DNA of 64,000 nt from Dyadobacter arcticus (GCF_011762185.1 NZ_JAASQJ010000001.1:1054001-1118000); one strand, 5' to 3'; positions 26,538 through 34,741 are shown, counted from the stretch's first letter. The notes: generated from the sequence alone by a model not told the origin. Numbers and translations are program-made.

Positions 26538-26585
26538 ATGCTCAGTATGAAGTCACATAGCAACCGAAAAGACAAGGTCTTCTAG
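26538..26585 (+). CDS. Candidate leader peptide upstream of greA (15 aa)
   Basis: ATG at 26538 opens a 15-codon frame (MLSMKSHSNRKDKVF) that ends at TAG 26583-26585; a second in-frame ATG lies at 26547. The frame sits between a -7-like box and a hairpin plus terminator that precede greA. A small stem (AAGAC / GTCTT) overlaps its last codons and stop. The position is typical of attenuator leader peptides. Translation is not shown by the sequence alone. Confidence 0.4.
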   Translation: MLSMKSHSNRKDKVF

Positions 26586-26590
26586 CCTTC

Positions 26591-26645
26591 TACTACGAGT
26601 GGTATTACTCTTGTAGAGCGGTCTTAGAGCCGTTCTTTTTTTTTA
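26591..26645 (+). promoter_or_regulatory. Hairpin plus intrinsic terminator (attenuator) in the greA leader
   Basis: CTACGAGT (26593-26600) pairs with ACTC..GTAG (26607-26616, two-base bulge). It is followed by the stem GAGCGG (26616-26621) / CCGTTC (26630-26635) and nine T residues. This is a convincing intrinsic terminator located 45 bp upstream of greA and reading towards it, so it should reduce greA transcription unless it is overcome. A product of about 120 nt would be released as a small RNA. In E. coli, greA also has a leader terminator that gives GraL RNA. Confidence 0.65.
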
Positions 26646-26688
26646 TCTGGATTGTCAAAATTTTAATGGATTATAAACTAAATGCGTC

Positions 26689-27171
26689 ATGGCTAAAATT
26701 TCATACTATACGGAAGAAGGATTCAATAAGCTGAAGAATGAGCTGAATGATATGAAAACCAAAGGCCGCACGGAGATTGCACGTCAGATTGCAGAAGCGC
26801 GGGATAAAGGGGATTTAAGTGAAAATGCGGAATATGATGCGGCAAAGGATGCGCAGGGAATGCACGAAATGAAAATTGCCAAGCTGGAAGAAATTCTTTC
26901 CATTGCCCGTGTGATCGACGAGTCTTCCATAGACAATTCTCAGGTTTCGGTGCTTTCCAAGGTGAAGATTAAAAACCGTAAAAATGGAATGGAAGTTACC
27001 TATACATTGGTGTCGGAAGAAGAGGCAGATCTTAAAACTGGGAAAATCTCGGTTGGCTCACCCATTGGCAAAGGCTTATTGGGTAAAAAAGTGGGAGAGA
27101 CCACAGAAATCAAAGTGCCGGCCGGTATGATGGAGTTTGAAGTGCTGAATATCAGCAGGTTTCTGGAATAA
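26689..27171 (+). CDS. greA: Transcription elongation factor GreA
   Basis: The 160-residue protein has the N-terminal antiparallel coiled coil. Its tip carries acidic residues, GDLSENAEYDAAKDAQ (about 42-57), which reach the RNA polymerase active site to stimulate cleavage of backtracked transcripts. The C-terminal FKBP-like domain includes ISVGSPIGKGLLGKKVGE. Length and motifs are normal. It stands alone, between its own leader attenuator and a strong terminator. Confidence 0.97.
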   Translation: MAKISYYTEEGFNKLKNELNDMKTKGRTEIARQIAEARDKGDLSENAEYDAAKDAQGMHEMKIAKLEEILSIARVIDESSIDNSQVSVLSKVKIKNRKNGMEVTYTLVSEEEADLKTGKISVGSPIGKGLLGKKVGETTEIKVPAGMMEFEVLNISRFLE

Positions 27172-27192
27172 GGCATATATACTTCAAAATCA

Positions 27193-27238
27193 TGTTGGAT
27201 TGCAGAATGATTTTTCATTTCGCAATCCAACATTTTTA
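27193..27238 (+). terminator. Intrinsic terminator of greA
   Basis: TGTTGGATTGC (27193-27203) pairs perfectly with GCAATCCAACA (27222-27232). The loop has 18 nt and a T run follows. Confidence 0.88.
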
Positions 27239-27257
27239 TTTTAAAATTAAGTGAGAA

Positions 27258-27295
27258 ACGAGTGCTGTCAGCCGACGGCCGATAGCTGAAAGCCA
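27258..27295. repeat. Single-arm heptad repeat B3
   Basis: Read on the minus strand, the segment divides into 7-bp units TTGGCTT, TCAGCTA, TCGGCCG, TCGGCTG and ACAGCAC. This is a diverged form of the TTAGCTN units at 19714 and 59465. No matching second arm is seen. It abuts the ATG of the following small gene, so it forms that gene's 5' leader. Confidence 0.5.
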
Positions 27296-27625
27296 ATGAA
27301 ATTTAAAGGTTTCTTATTCATCTTATCGTTTCTTCGGGTCGAAGGCATTGCATTGTTTCCATTCATTTTTATAAAGCGAGAATCGCCTGGTCCATTTCTT
27401 ATCAATCACGAACGCATCCATATCAGACAGCAATTGGAGATGGGTATCATCATCTTTTACATCTGGTATCTGGTCGAATATTTTATCAGATTGGTCCAGC
27501 ACAGAAATCATTATTTAGCCTATCTTCATATTTCCTTTGAACGGGAAGCCTACCAAAATCAGTTTAATCTCGACTATCTCCAAAACAGAAGTTTCTGGGC
27601 ATTCTGGCGATATCTGAAAGGGTAA
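27296..27625 (+). CDS. Small membrane-associated protein with HExxH motif
   Basis: The 109-residue protein has an N-terminal hydrophobic stretch (GFLFILSFLRVEGIALFPFIFI). It then has the zincin-type motif NHERIHIRQQ (H38, E39, H42), a second hydrophobic segment (IIIFYIWYLVEYFI, about 51-64) and a FEREAY motif (E82/E84) that could supply a third metal ligand. The arrangement resembles a minimal gluzincin fold or the metal-binding core of M48/M56-like peptidases. It is small for any known peptidase family. No partner gene is adjacent. It should be regarded as an uncharacterised conserved-type protein. Confidence 0.65.
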   Translation: MKFKGFLFILSFLRVEGIALFPFIFIKRESPGPFLINHERIHIRQQLEMGIIIFYIWYLVEYFIRLVQHRNHYLAYLHISFEREAYQNQFNLDYLQNRSFWAFWRYLKG

Positions 27626-27682
27626 TCGTGTTTTGAGATGAAGAATTTCAGCATCAGTATTTCAGGCAATTAAACAATTAAT

Positions 27683-28753
27683 ATGGCAGATCAGAGCACA
27701 GATTTTCTTTACAAGTATTTAAATAATGCCTCTCCGACCGGATTTGAATCGACCGGGCAACAGATATGGCTTGACTACCTAAAACCTTACATTGAGGAAC
27801 ACATCATCGACACTTACGGAACGGTCGTGGGCGTGATAGGTCCTGGCCAGGATTATAAAGTGGTGATCGAAGCGCATTCCGATGAAATTTCCTGGTTTGT
27901 AAATTACATTTCCGATGACGGCTACATTCACGTTCGCAGAAACGGCGGATCGGATGCCGCCATCGCTCCGTCCATGAGGGTGAATCTGCATACGGCAAAA
28001 GGTGTTGTAAAAGGCGTTTTCGGCTGGCCAGCTATCCATGTTCGTGATGTTGCCAAAGATCAGGTTCCCAAAGTCCATGAATTGTTTATTGATGTAGGTG
28101 CCGCCAAAAAAGAAGAGGTTGTTGAAATGGGCATTCATGTGGGGACGGTTGTCACTTTTGCGGATGGTTTGGACGAATTGAATGAGAAATATTATGTAGG
28201 TCGTGCCCTGGATAACAGGATGGGCGGATTCATGATTGCAGAAGTTGCGCGTATGCTGCATGAAAGTAATGTGCAGTTGCCCTTTACCTTATATATAGTG
28301 AATGCAGTTCAGGAAGAAATTGGTTTGCGGGGAGCGGAAATGATATCCCGCAGATTGAAACCACACCTGGCGATTTGTACCGACGTTACCCACGACACGC
28401 AGTCGCCGATGTACAATAAAAAAGAGCAGGGCGACCTGAAAAGTGGCAGCGGTCCGGTGATTTGTTACGGTCCGGCAGTGCAAAATAATTTACGCGACAT
28501 GCTGATTCGGATTGCCGACGAGAAAAAAATCCCTTTCCAGCGTCAGGCCGTGAGCCGTTCGACAGGTACGGACACCGACTCATTTGCCTACTCAACAGAA
28601 GGAGTTGCTTCTGCGCTAATCTCACTTCCGCTAAAATACATGCATACCACCGTTGAAATGGTGCATAAAGAAGATGTTAAAAATGTCATTCAACTGATGT
28701 ATGACGTGTTGCTCTCTTTGAAAGGCGACGAAGATTTTCGATATATTAAATAA
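27683..28753 (+). CDS. M42-family aminopeptidase
   Basis: The 356-residue protein is a dinuclear-metal aminopeptidase of the M42 (glutamyl aminopeptidase/FrvX/TET) family. Expected ligands and catalytic residues appear in order: H65 and D67 in VVIEAHSDEI, D177 in GRALDNRMGG, E211/E212 in AVQEEIGLRG, D234 in CTDVTHD and a late His in KYMHTTVEM. It trims N-terminal residues from peptides in the cytoplasm, normally as a large tetrahedral complex. It is monocistronic. Its stop codon overlaps the first base of a palindromic repeat. Confidence 0.93.
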   Translation: MADQSTDFLYKYLNNASPTGFESTGQQIWLDYLKPYIEEHIIDTYGTVVGVIGPGQDYKVVIEAHSDEISWFVNYISDDGYIHVRRNGGSDAAIAPSMRVNLHTAKGVVKGVFGWPAIHVRDVAKDQVPKVHELFIDVGAAKKEEVVEMGIHVGTVVTFADGLDELNEKYYVGRALDNRMGGFMIAEVARMLHESNVQLPFTLYIVNAVQEEIGLRGAEMISRRLKPHLAICTDVTHDTQSPMYNKKEQGDLKSGSGPVICYGPAVQNNLRDMLIRIADEKKIPFQRQAVSRSTGTDTDSFAYSTEGVASALISLPLKYMHTTVEMVHKEDVKNVIQLMYDVLLSLKGDEDFRYIK

Positions 28754-28785
28754 GACTTGCCAGGTTTTCCAAACCTGGCAAGTCT
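28753..28785. repeat. Palindromic element C1 (AGACTTGCCAGG)
   Basis: AGACTTGCCAGGTTT (28753-28767) and AAACCTGGCAAGTCT (28771-28785) are perfect 15-bp inverted repeats around TCC. The first base belongs to the TAA stop of the M42 peptidase gene. The related copy at 44748-44780 shows that this is a dispersed repeat. It could act as a terminator or as an mRNA 3'-end structure. Confidence 0.8.
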
Positions 28786-28823
28786 AAAAACAACTTCATC
28801 AACAATAATGAAATCATCAACAA

Positions 28824-29876
28824 ATGGACAACAGGGCAAGAGGACGTGGCGCTGCCATCAATCCCCACAACAAATTTACCAAGCATGAATTAGAGTATAC
28901 TTCGGAAGACTGGCAACAATGGGAAGAGCAGGAGGTTAATCCCAAAACGCAATTTATTGAGGAGCAATCCAATACATTGATGAGCATTTCGGACAGTCCG
29001 GACCTCCCTAATTTTCATTCGATCAACCCTTACCGGGGTTGTGAGCATGGTTGCATTTATTGCTATGCAAGAAATTCGCACGAATATTGGGGCTTTTCGG
29101 CCGGTCTTGATTTTGAGACCAAGATTATGGTGAAAAAAAATGCCCCGCAGCTTCTTGAAAAGCTTTTTAGTTCCAAAAAATGGGAGCCAACGGTTATTCA
29201 CATCTCTGGAAATACAGATTGCTATCAGCCGGGAGAGAAAAAGTATAGACTAACGCGACAGCTGCTGGAAATATGCCTCAGATATCGCAACCCCGTCAGC
29301 GTTTTAACAAAAAATGCATTGGTATTGCGGGACATTGATGTGCTTGAAAAGCTCGCGAAACTGAATTTGGTGCATGGAGCGGTATCCATTACTTCCTTAA
29401 ACGAGGATTTGAGAAGTGCCCTCGAACCAAGAACGGTTACCGGAAAACGCCGCCTGCAGATCGTGAAAACTTTGCATGAAGCGGGCGTTCCCATGGGCGT
29501 GATGACCGCGCCGATTATTCCCGGACTGAATGACCATGAAATTCCAGCACTGGTGCAAGCTGCTGCTGAGCATGGTGCCGTTTGGGCGCATTATACGGTG
29601 GTAAGGCTTAATGGTGCTATTGCCAAGCTTTTCGAAGAGTGGATCGAGCATCATTTTCCAGACCGGGCAGCTAAGGTCTTGAATCAGATCAAAGAATGTC
29701 ATGGTGGACAGGTGAATGATTCGCGGTTTGGGACTAGAATGGTGGGAGAAGGAATATTCGCTGAAAACATTCGCCAGCTGCACGATATGGCCTGCCGGAA
29801 ATATCTGAAAGATAGGGTATGGCCCGAGCTGGATACTTCGCAATTTATGCGGGGAGGACAGATGAAGTTATTTTAG
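28824..29876 (+). CDS. PA0069-family radical SAM protein
   Basis: The 350-residue protein has the radical SAM cluster motif CEHGCIYCY at 73-81 (C73, C77, C80). This is followed by YARNSHEYWGF, typical of the PA0069/Rv2578c group, which is related to spore photoproduct lyase. A TIM-barrel pattern follows, with HISGNTDCYQPGEKKY and MGVMTAPIIPGLND. The enzyme binds a 4Fe-4S cluster and cleaves SAM. The natural reaction of this group is unknown. It is a single gene about 70 bp downstream of the M42 peptidase gene, separated from it by a palindrome. Confidence 0.88.
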   Translation: MDNRARGRGAAINPHNKFTKHELEYTSEDWQQWEEQEVNPKTQFIEEQSNTLMSISDSPDLPNFHSINPYRGCEHGCIYCYARNSHEYWGFSAGLDFETKIMVKKNAPQLLEKLFSSKKWEPTVIHISGNTDCYQPGEKKYRLTRQLLEICLRYRNPVSVLTKNALVLRDIDVLEKLAKLNLVHGAVSITSLNEDLRSALEPRTVTGKRRLQIVKTLHEAGVPMGVMTAPIIPGLNDHEIPALVQAAAEHGAVWAHYTVVRLNGAIAKLFEEWIEHHFPDRAAKVLNQIKECHGGQVNDSRFGTRMVGEGIFAENIRQLHDMACRKYLKDRVWPELDTSQFMRGGQMKLF

Positions 29877-29918
29877 TGGCATGAAACCTTTACTTTTATT
29901 TAAATCATCCTAAATCAA

Positions 29919-31184
29919 ATGAAACTGCTTTCTGCCATTTTCTGTATCATTGCTTCTATTTCTCTCCTTATCACTTGCGTAAAGTCATCTTCCCAGAAGA
30001 GCCCGCAACTAGCTGGCAATGATTCCATCAGCACATTGTCCAAAAACGGATCTGCGCAGAAGCTGATGACTGGCGCCGACCAAATTCCAGCTTACCTCGA
30101 TTATCTAAAAGGGAAAAAGGTGGGCATTGTTGTCAATCAAACTTCTATTATCGGCAGCACGCCCATGGTGGATAGCCTTGTGGCGCTCGGCGTAAACATT
30201 GTAACGATTTTCGGTCCGGAACATGGTTTTCGAGGAACTGCAAGCAATGGCGACAAGGTAAGTGACAGTGCGGACCCAAAAACAGGAATTCCCGCGATTT
30301 CTTTATACGGAAAGCTGAAACGCCCTACCAAAGAGCAGATGGCAAATTTGGATCTCATAATATTTGATATACAGGATGTGGGCGCCAGATTTTACACATA
30401 TATTAATACGCTGGGACATGTTATGGAATCCTGCGCGGAAAGTAATAAGGAAATGATGATCCTGGACAGGCCAAATCCAAACGGCTTTTTGGTCGACGGT
30501 CCGATCCTGGAAGATCATTTACAGTCGGGGATCGGCATGTACAGGATACCCATTTCTCACGGACTTACCATTGCAGAATTCGCTCAGATGATCAATGGTG
30601 AAGGCTGGCTGCCGAACAAACTGCAGTGTAAACTTAAAATCATCAAAGTCGCAAATTATGCGCATGATATGCCATATACCCTTCCCGCGATGCCATCCCC
30701 CAATCTGAATACACAACAATCTGTAATGCTTTATCCGCATATCTGCATGTTTGAAGGCACCATCCTAAGTCAGGGACGGGGGACTTATATGCCGTTTACG
30801 GTATTGGGAGCGCCAAAATTAAAAGGAAAGTACGACTTTACCTTTACGCCAAAAAGTATTAAGGGAATGAGCGAAACCCCGCTGCACATGGATACGGAAT
30901 GTTACGGATTGGATTTACGTAAATACGATGTAGCTCGTCTTCAGAAATCCGGACGCCTCAACCTGGGCTGGCTCATGGAGATGTACAAAGCATATCCCGA
31001 GAAAGAACGGTTTTTCGATATGACGCAGAGTAAGCAAATGGGCAATTTCGATAAGCTCGTGGGTACAGAAAACTTAAAAAAGCAGATCGTCGCCGGAGTT
31101 TCCGAGGAGGAGATCAGAAAAAGCTGGGAGCCAGGATTATCAAATTATAAGGAAGCAAGGAAAAAGTATCTTCTGTATCCCTGA
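29919..31184 (+). CDS. NamZ-like (DUF1343, GH171) lipoprotein, probable exo-N-acetylmuramidase
   Basis: The 421-residue product has a lipoprotein signal (MKLLSAIFCIIASISLLITC; lipobox LITC, Cys20) and the DUF1343 domain. Motifs are VGIVVNQTS (68-76), FGPEHGFRG (98-106), DSADPKTGIP and IIFDIQDVGARFYTY (147-161). The family's characterised member, Bacillus NamZ, removes MurNAc from the non-reducing end of peptidoglycan fragments. The lipid anchor suggests a periplasmic, outer-membrane-attached enzyme for cell-wall turnover or scavenging. No muropeptide uptake genes are adjacent. A terminator follows. Confidence 0.85.
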   Translation: MKLLSAIFCIIASISLLITCVKSSSQKSPQLAGNDSISTLSKNGSAQKLMTGADQIPAYLDYLKGKKVGIVVNQTSIIGSTPMVDSLVALGVNIVTIFGPEHGFRGTASNGDKVSDSADPKTGIPAISLYGKLKRPTKEQMANLDLIIFDIQDVGARFYTYINTLGHVMESCAESNKEMMILDRPNPNGFLVDGPILEDHLQSGIGMYRIPISHGLTIAEFAQMINGEGWLPNKLQCKLKIIKVANYAHDMPYTLPAMPSPNLNTQQSVMLYPHICMFEGTILSQGRGTYMPFTVLGAPKLKGKYDFTFTPKSIKGMSETPLHMDTECYGLDLRKYDVARLQKSGRLNLGWLMEMYKAYPEKERFFDMTQSKQMGNFDKLVGTENLKKQIVAGVSEEEIRKSWEPGLSNYKEARKKYLLYP

Positions 31185-31603
31185 CAGAAGCATTGTGCCT
31201 TCGGGCGGTATTTATTATCAGAAACCCGAAACACAAAACATCCCTGGAAAAGTCTTCCAGGGATGTTTAATTATTCTCAACGATATTTAATTCAAAACTT
31301 ATAATGGACTTAGTTTAGGTTTTATATGCTAAATAATGTGTGCATAATGCCAATTCTTTGCAAAATGCAGATACAATATCAAATACGAATTTTGAGAACA
31401 ATTGGATGCCTGGGTTAAAAAAATATCTTAGTACAAAAAACCCAGGATCCTAGTGCTAATCAGAATAAAAAAATAGAGGAGGAATGTTACGTGGTATGAA
31501 ATTAGTTCGATGTCCGGGTTTGGGCAAATCAATGGGGTGAAGTACAAAATTCTGGGGGTGAATGATAGAATTTTGTGGGTCAGACAGATTGGGAGCCGAC
31601 GTC
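31185..31603. other. 419-bp gene-free stretch
   Basis: The gap begins with the terminator at 31236. Two further inverted repeats follow. GGAT-CCTGGGTT / AACCCAGG-ATCC spans 31404-31450, and ACAAAATTCT / AGAATTTTGT spans 31544-31576, just after the LytTR gene's 3' end. No frame or RNA gene was recognised in the rest. Confidence 0.5.
31236..31272 (+). terminator. Intrinsic terminator of the NamZ-like gene
   Basis: AAACATCCCTGGAA (31236-31249) and TTCCAGGGATGTTT (31255-31268) form a perfect 14-bp stem with a 5-nt loop, ending in a T-rich tail. The A-rich 5' side means it can also work in the other direction. Confidence 0.85.
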
Positions 31604-32338
31604 TCAGGAGAATGTTTTAATCCGACTCAACAGTTCATTCCTGTTGTCATTCGTGATGGGGATCTCAATATCATTGATCATTACATGGACATAATCGATC
31701 GCAGTGATTGAGTTGAGATTGATTATGAATGACTTATGTACCCGAAAGAAGAAGTTGACGGGCAGCTGCTGGATCATATTTTTAAGCGTCTCCCGTATTG
31801 TATATTTTTTTTTGTTGGTATGCAATTCTAGGTAGTTGTCATCGCTGCGAATGTAAAGGATATCCGACAACATTATTTTGGTGAACATATGCTTCTCTTT
31901 GATAAACAAAGCATCCTTGATCACAGTAGTATCCTCTTTTTCCTGCATTTCCGTTTCTCCCGCAAGTGCTGCAAGGCGATAATTTTTCAAAGCCAGCTTT
32001 ACGGCTGTGTAAACCGTAATTTTTTGAAATGGTTTCTGTAAAAAAGCATGCGGCGCCGATTGCAATGCAGCATTGACCACCGCAATGTCGTCGTGAGCAG
32101 ACAGAAAAAGAAACGGAATCCCCAGATTTTCACGGATGTAGTCGGCCAGATCGATGCCTGTCTGGTAACCGTTGAGATTAATGTCCAGAACAGCCAGATG
32201 AAAAACTTTGTTGGCAAGCAATTCAACAGCCGTGGGATAGTCGGTGGCTATGTCGTGGGCTTCGTATCCGAAACCATTGAGCAGGAATTGTAAATGTTTT
32301 GCAATGATAAAATCGTCTTCAACAATGAGAATGTTCAT
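31604..32338 (-). CDS. LytTR-type response regulator
   Basis: The 244-residue protein has a receiver domain (about 1-120; D8 and D9, phospho-acceptor D52 in LAVLDINLNG, Lys in FLQKPF). A C-terminal LytTR DNA-binding domain follows (about 140-244), with DILYIRSDDNYLELHT, RETLKNMIQQLP and FFRVHKSFIINLNSI. It should regulate transcription in response to a histidine kinase, which is not present nearby. It is divergent from the DUF4331 operon across a 616-bp gap. It may control that operon, but no direct evidence for this is visible. Confidence 0.93.
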   Translation of the reverse strand: MNILIVEDDFIIAKHLQFLLNGFGYEAHDIATDYPTAVELLANKVFHLAVLDINLNGYQTGIDLADYIRENLGIPFLFLSAHDDIAVVNAALQSAPHAFLQKPFQKITVYTAVKLALKNYRLAALAGETEMQEKEDTTVIKDALFIKEKHMFTKIMLSDILYIRSDDNYLELHTNKKKYTIRETLKNMIQQLPVNFFFRVHKSFIINLNSITAIDYVHVMINDIEIPITNDNRNELLSRIKTFS

Positions 32339-32535
32339 CTTAAAATGTAAATATCCAACCCGGCGGTTGAACAGTGACTGGATGGGATATACGAAAGCTT
32401 AGGATCAGTGTTCGCTGATGTAAATAAATGCATGAAAATATACGAACTAATTGCTTTACAATATTATTCAAAAATGGATATAACGTAACCGTTTGTGACT
32501 AAAAAAGTAATTAAGCCAAACGTAAAAGCTCTTGT

Positions 32536-32553
32536 AACACAAGTACTTGTGTT
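32536..32553. promoter_or_regulatory. 18-bp perfect palindrome, possible operator
   Basis: AACACAAGTACTTGTGTT is its own reverse complement. Its length and symmetry suit a dimeric regulator. It lies roughly 200 bp upstream of the LytTR gene start and 400 bp upstream of the DUF4331 gene. Confidence 0.4.
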
Positions 32554-32690
32554 TTCGGTAGAGATTGTTCTATAAATTCCCGATTGTTGGCTAACTTTGT
32601 AGTTAACTGTCTACAATTATTTTGTTCTCCCTCTTGAACTTCGACTAGTCTACTCCAATCAGGAGTGAAAACAAATTAATATAAATATGT

Positions 32691-32718
32691 TTCTATAAAA
32701 TTATATAATTTTATAGAA
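32691..32718. promoter_or_regulatory. 28-bp perfect AT-rich palindrome
   Basis: TTCTATAAAATTAT (32691-32704) is followed at once by its reverse complement ATAATTTTATAGAA (32705-32718). The adjacent ACTCCGGTGGAGT (32718-32730) is a second small inverted repeat. It could be a protein-binding site or a hairpin-forming site. Confidence 0.5.
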
Positions 32719-32954
32719 CTCCGGTGGAGTCTAAAGTTTGACGCCTGTAATCGGATTAGCGTATACTTACGTATATTAAGCAAGATTAGAAGAATAGGGT
32801 TACAGTTACTGCCTTATCCCTAAGCTATTTTTTGACGGCGAGCCATTTCCACGTTTTGTATTTACCCCGATGAATACAATTATCCACTGCGTAAGACTAT
32901 TTTCCTTTATCTGTTTTTAGCAAAAATTTTTTCACTATTTCAAACAATTTACCC

Positions 32955-34712
32955 ATGCAAGTTTCTATGATGAACCTGTGTAGGCTCCGGTATTGTATCC
33001 TGAGCTTCGTAACCCTGCTGTGCTCGCTGGCCAGCTATGCCTCCAGTCACAGGGAGGCGCCTCTGATTTCCAATGATCCGCTGGCTGACAATACGGATTT
33101 GTATGCGTTCAAAAGCCCGGATGATCCCAATTCAATCACCATTATTGCCAATTACATTCCGTTTGAATCTCCCGACGGTGGTCCCAATTACTATAATTTC
33201 GGCCCGAATGTTCGCTACGAGATTCACATCAAAAACAAAACCACAACTGCCGGAGACGATATCACTTATCGGTTTACATTTTCCAGCATTAATGAAGACC
33301 CAACCACTTTTTTCAACATTCGTTTGGGCAAGCAAAATCTCAAAACAACTTACAAATGCGAAAAAAGCATGGACGGCGGCATGACCTTCTCGACGATTGT
33401 TGCGGAAGGCATTGTGCCTCCAAATAATATTGGCCCGCGCTCTATTGAAGGGAAAACGGTAGGCCTGGAAGCGCCTGACTATAATTCTCTTGTTGAAGGT
33501 GCCATTAACACTGCAACCAGTGGAGAAAAAGTTTTTTGCGGCCCTGTCGACGATCCGTTTTTCGTAGACCTGGCTGGCGCTTTCGATGTTGGAAACTTTC
33601 GTCCGGAAGGGAATACAACCAACGCGCCCAAAGGAACTTTAAACCGCTTCAATGTACATACCATTGCTCTTAAGATACCTGTAAGTATGTTGCAAAAAGA
33701 AGGTAGGGGTGTCAGTCAGGCAGAAAACATTCTTGACGCTGACTTTGTGATCGGTGTATGGGCATCTGCCAGCAGACAAATGATCAAAACACTGGGCACA
33801 GACGGAGAAGTAGGTTACGAAGGAAAATATGTACAGGTTTCACGTTTGGGAATGCCGCTTACCAATGAAGCAGTGATTCCAATAGGCATGAAAGACCTTT
33901 GGAATTCTCTTACACCTTATGAAGGTCATGATCTGCAATTCGCAAAATATTTTGTGAATCCTGAGCTGGCTTTGTACATGGATGATTCAAAGTTCGGAGC
34001 AGCGGTTCCTTCATTGAATGCGTTGCGTATCCAATCCAACTCATTAGGGGCGTTTGATTTCCGTAACGGCAGATCAGGTTTGTTCGGATTGAAAGGCTCT
34101 TCGGCATTGGTGGGTACAGCGCTTGACGATGCGATATTCGGCACCCTGCTGTTACCAGATATCGCAAGCCCAAGGGCTGTGGATTTGTTACCCATATTTT
34201 ATACTGGTGTACCTAACCTGGCTCCTTACCAACTTGCGACTGGCAAAAACAACAATCCGCTGGCAAAAGGAAAACCTTTTATCAACAACTTTCTGCCAAC
34301 GCTCGGCGACATGTTGCGGTTGAACATGGCAGTACCTGCTACTCCACGTGACGATAGCAAATTCAGCTCGCTAGGCCTGGTTCAGGCGGCAGTTTTGGGT
34401 ATTACTGATCCTGCTTACAATGCGAATAAAGATCTGCAATGGATCCCAAATATGGATGGTTTCCCGAACGGACGTCGCCTCGAAGACGATGTGACTACCA
34501 TCGAATTACAGGCGGTTTCAGGCATTGTTCTTGCGGCGATAGGCTTGTTTTATGATGATGCAACGCCGGAAGCACCAGTTTCGCCACAATTGCTGAGGGT
34601 GTTGACATTCAACTCAGGGCCTACTAAAAACGATACTTCTTTGAAAGGCACATTTCCATATGTCGCCAATCCATGGAGAGGTTTTGATTATCCTGAAAAA
34701 GCCAGATTCTGA
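32955..34712 (+). CDS. DUF4331 protein, copy 1 (exported)
   Basis: The 585-residue product has an export signal (CILSFVTLLCSLASYA, cleavage before SSHREAP). It then has the DUF4331 domain, which opens with SSHREAPLI, DPLADNTDLYAF and YIPFESPDGGPN. Other conserved blocks are CGPVDDPFFVDL and NMDGFPNGRRLEDDVTTIE. Starts at codons 1, 5 or 6 are all possible. The biochemical role of DUF4331 is unknown. It is followed after 29 bp by a second, closely similar copy, then by TPR and TonB-receptor genes. It differs from copy 2 by lacking a C-terminal sorting domain. Confidence 0.85.
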   Translation: MQVSMMNLCRLRYCILSFVTLLCSLASYASSHREAPLISNDPLADNTDLYAFKSPDDPNSITIIANYIPFESPDGGPNYYNFGPNVRYEIHIKNKTTTAGDDITYRFTFSSINEDPTTFFNIRLGKQNLKTTYKCEKSMDGGMTFSTIVAEGIVPPNNIGPRSIEGKTVGLEAPDYNSLVEGAINTATSGEKVFCGPVDDPFFVDLAGAFDVGNFRPEGNTTNAPKGTLNRFNVHTIALKIPVSMLQKEGRGVSQAENILDADFVIGVWASASRQMIKTLGTDGEVGYEGKYVQVSRLGMPLTNEAVIPIGMKDLWNSLTPYEGHDLQFAKYFVNPELALYMDDSKFGAAVPSLNALRIQSNSLGAFDFRNGRSGLFGLKGSSALVGTALDDAIFGTLLLPDIASPRAVDLLPIFYTGVPNLAPYQLATGKNNNPLAKGKPFINNFLPTLGDMLRLNMAVPATPRDDSKFSSLGLVQAAVLGITDPAYNANKDLQWIPNMDGFPNGRRLEDDVTTIELQAVSGIVLAAIGLFYDDATPEAPVSPQLLRVLTFNSGPTKNDTSLKGTFPYVANPWRGFDYPEKARF

Positions 34713-34741
34713 TCCCAATCACTTTATAACAATAGTATAAT

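Larger units (their letters stand above)
32339..32954. other. 616-bp gene-free regulatory-looking stretch
   Basis: The divergent gap between the LytTR regulator and the first DUF4331 gene is AT-rich. It contains an 18-bp perfect palindrome (32536-32553), a 28-bp perfect palindrome (32691-32718) and an ACTCC-GGT-GGAGT hairpin (32718-32730). On the minus strand, 32511-32675 is open for 54 codons but has no start codon. No RNA gene was recognised. Confidence 0.5.

Noticed and set aside
26586-26645. Stem-rich stretch before greA considered as a tRNA
   Set aside because: No acceptor stem, anticodon loop or T-loop consensus can be built. Hairpin plus T run is the better explanation.
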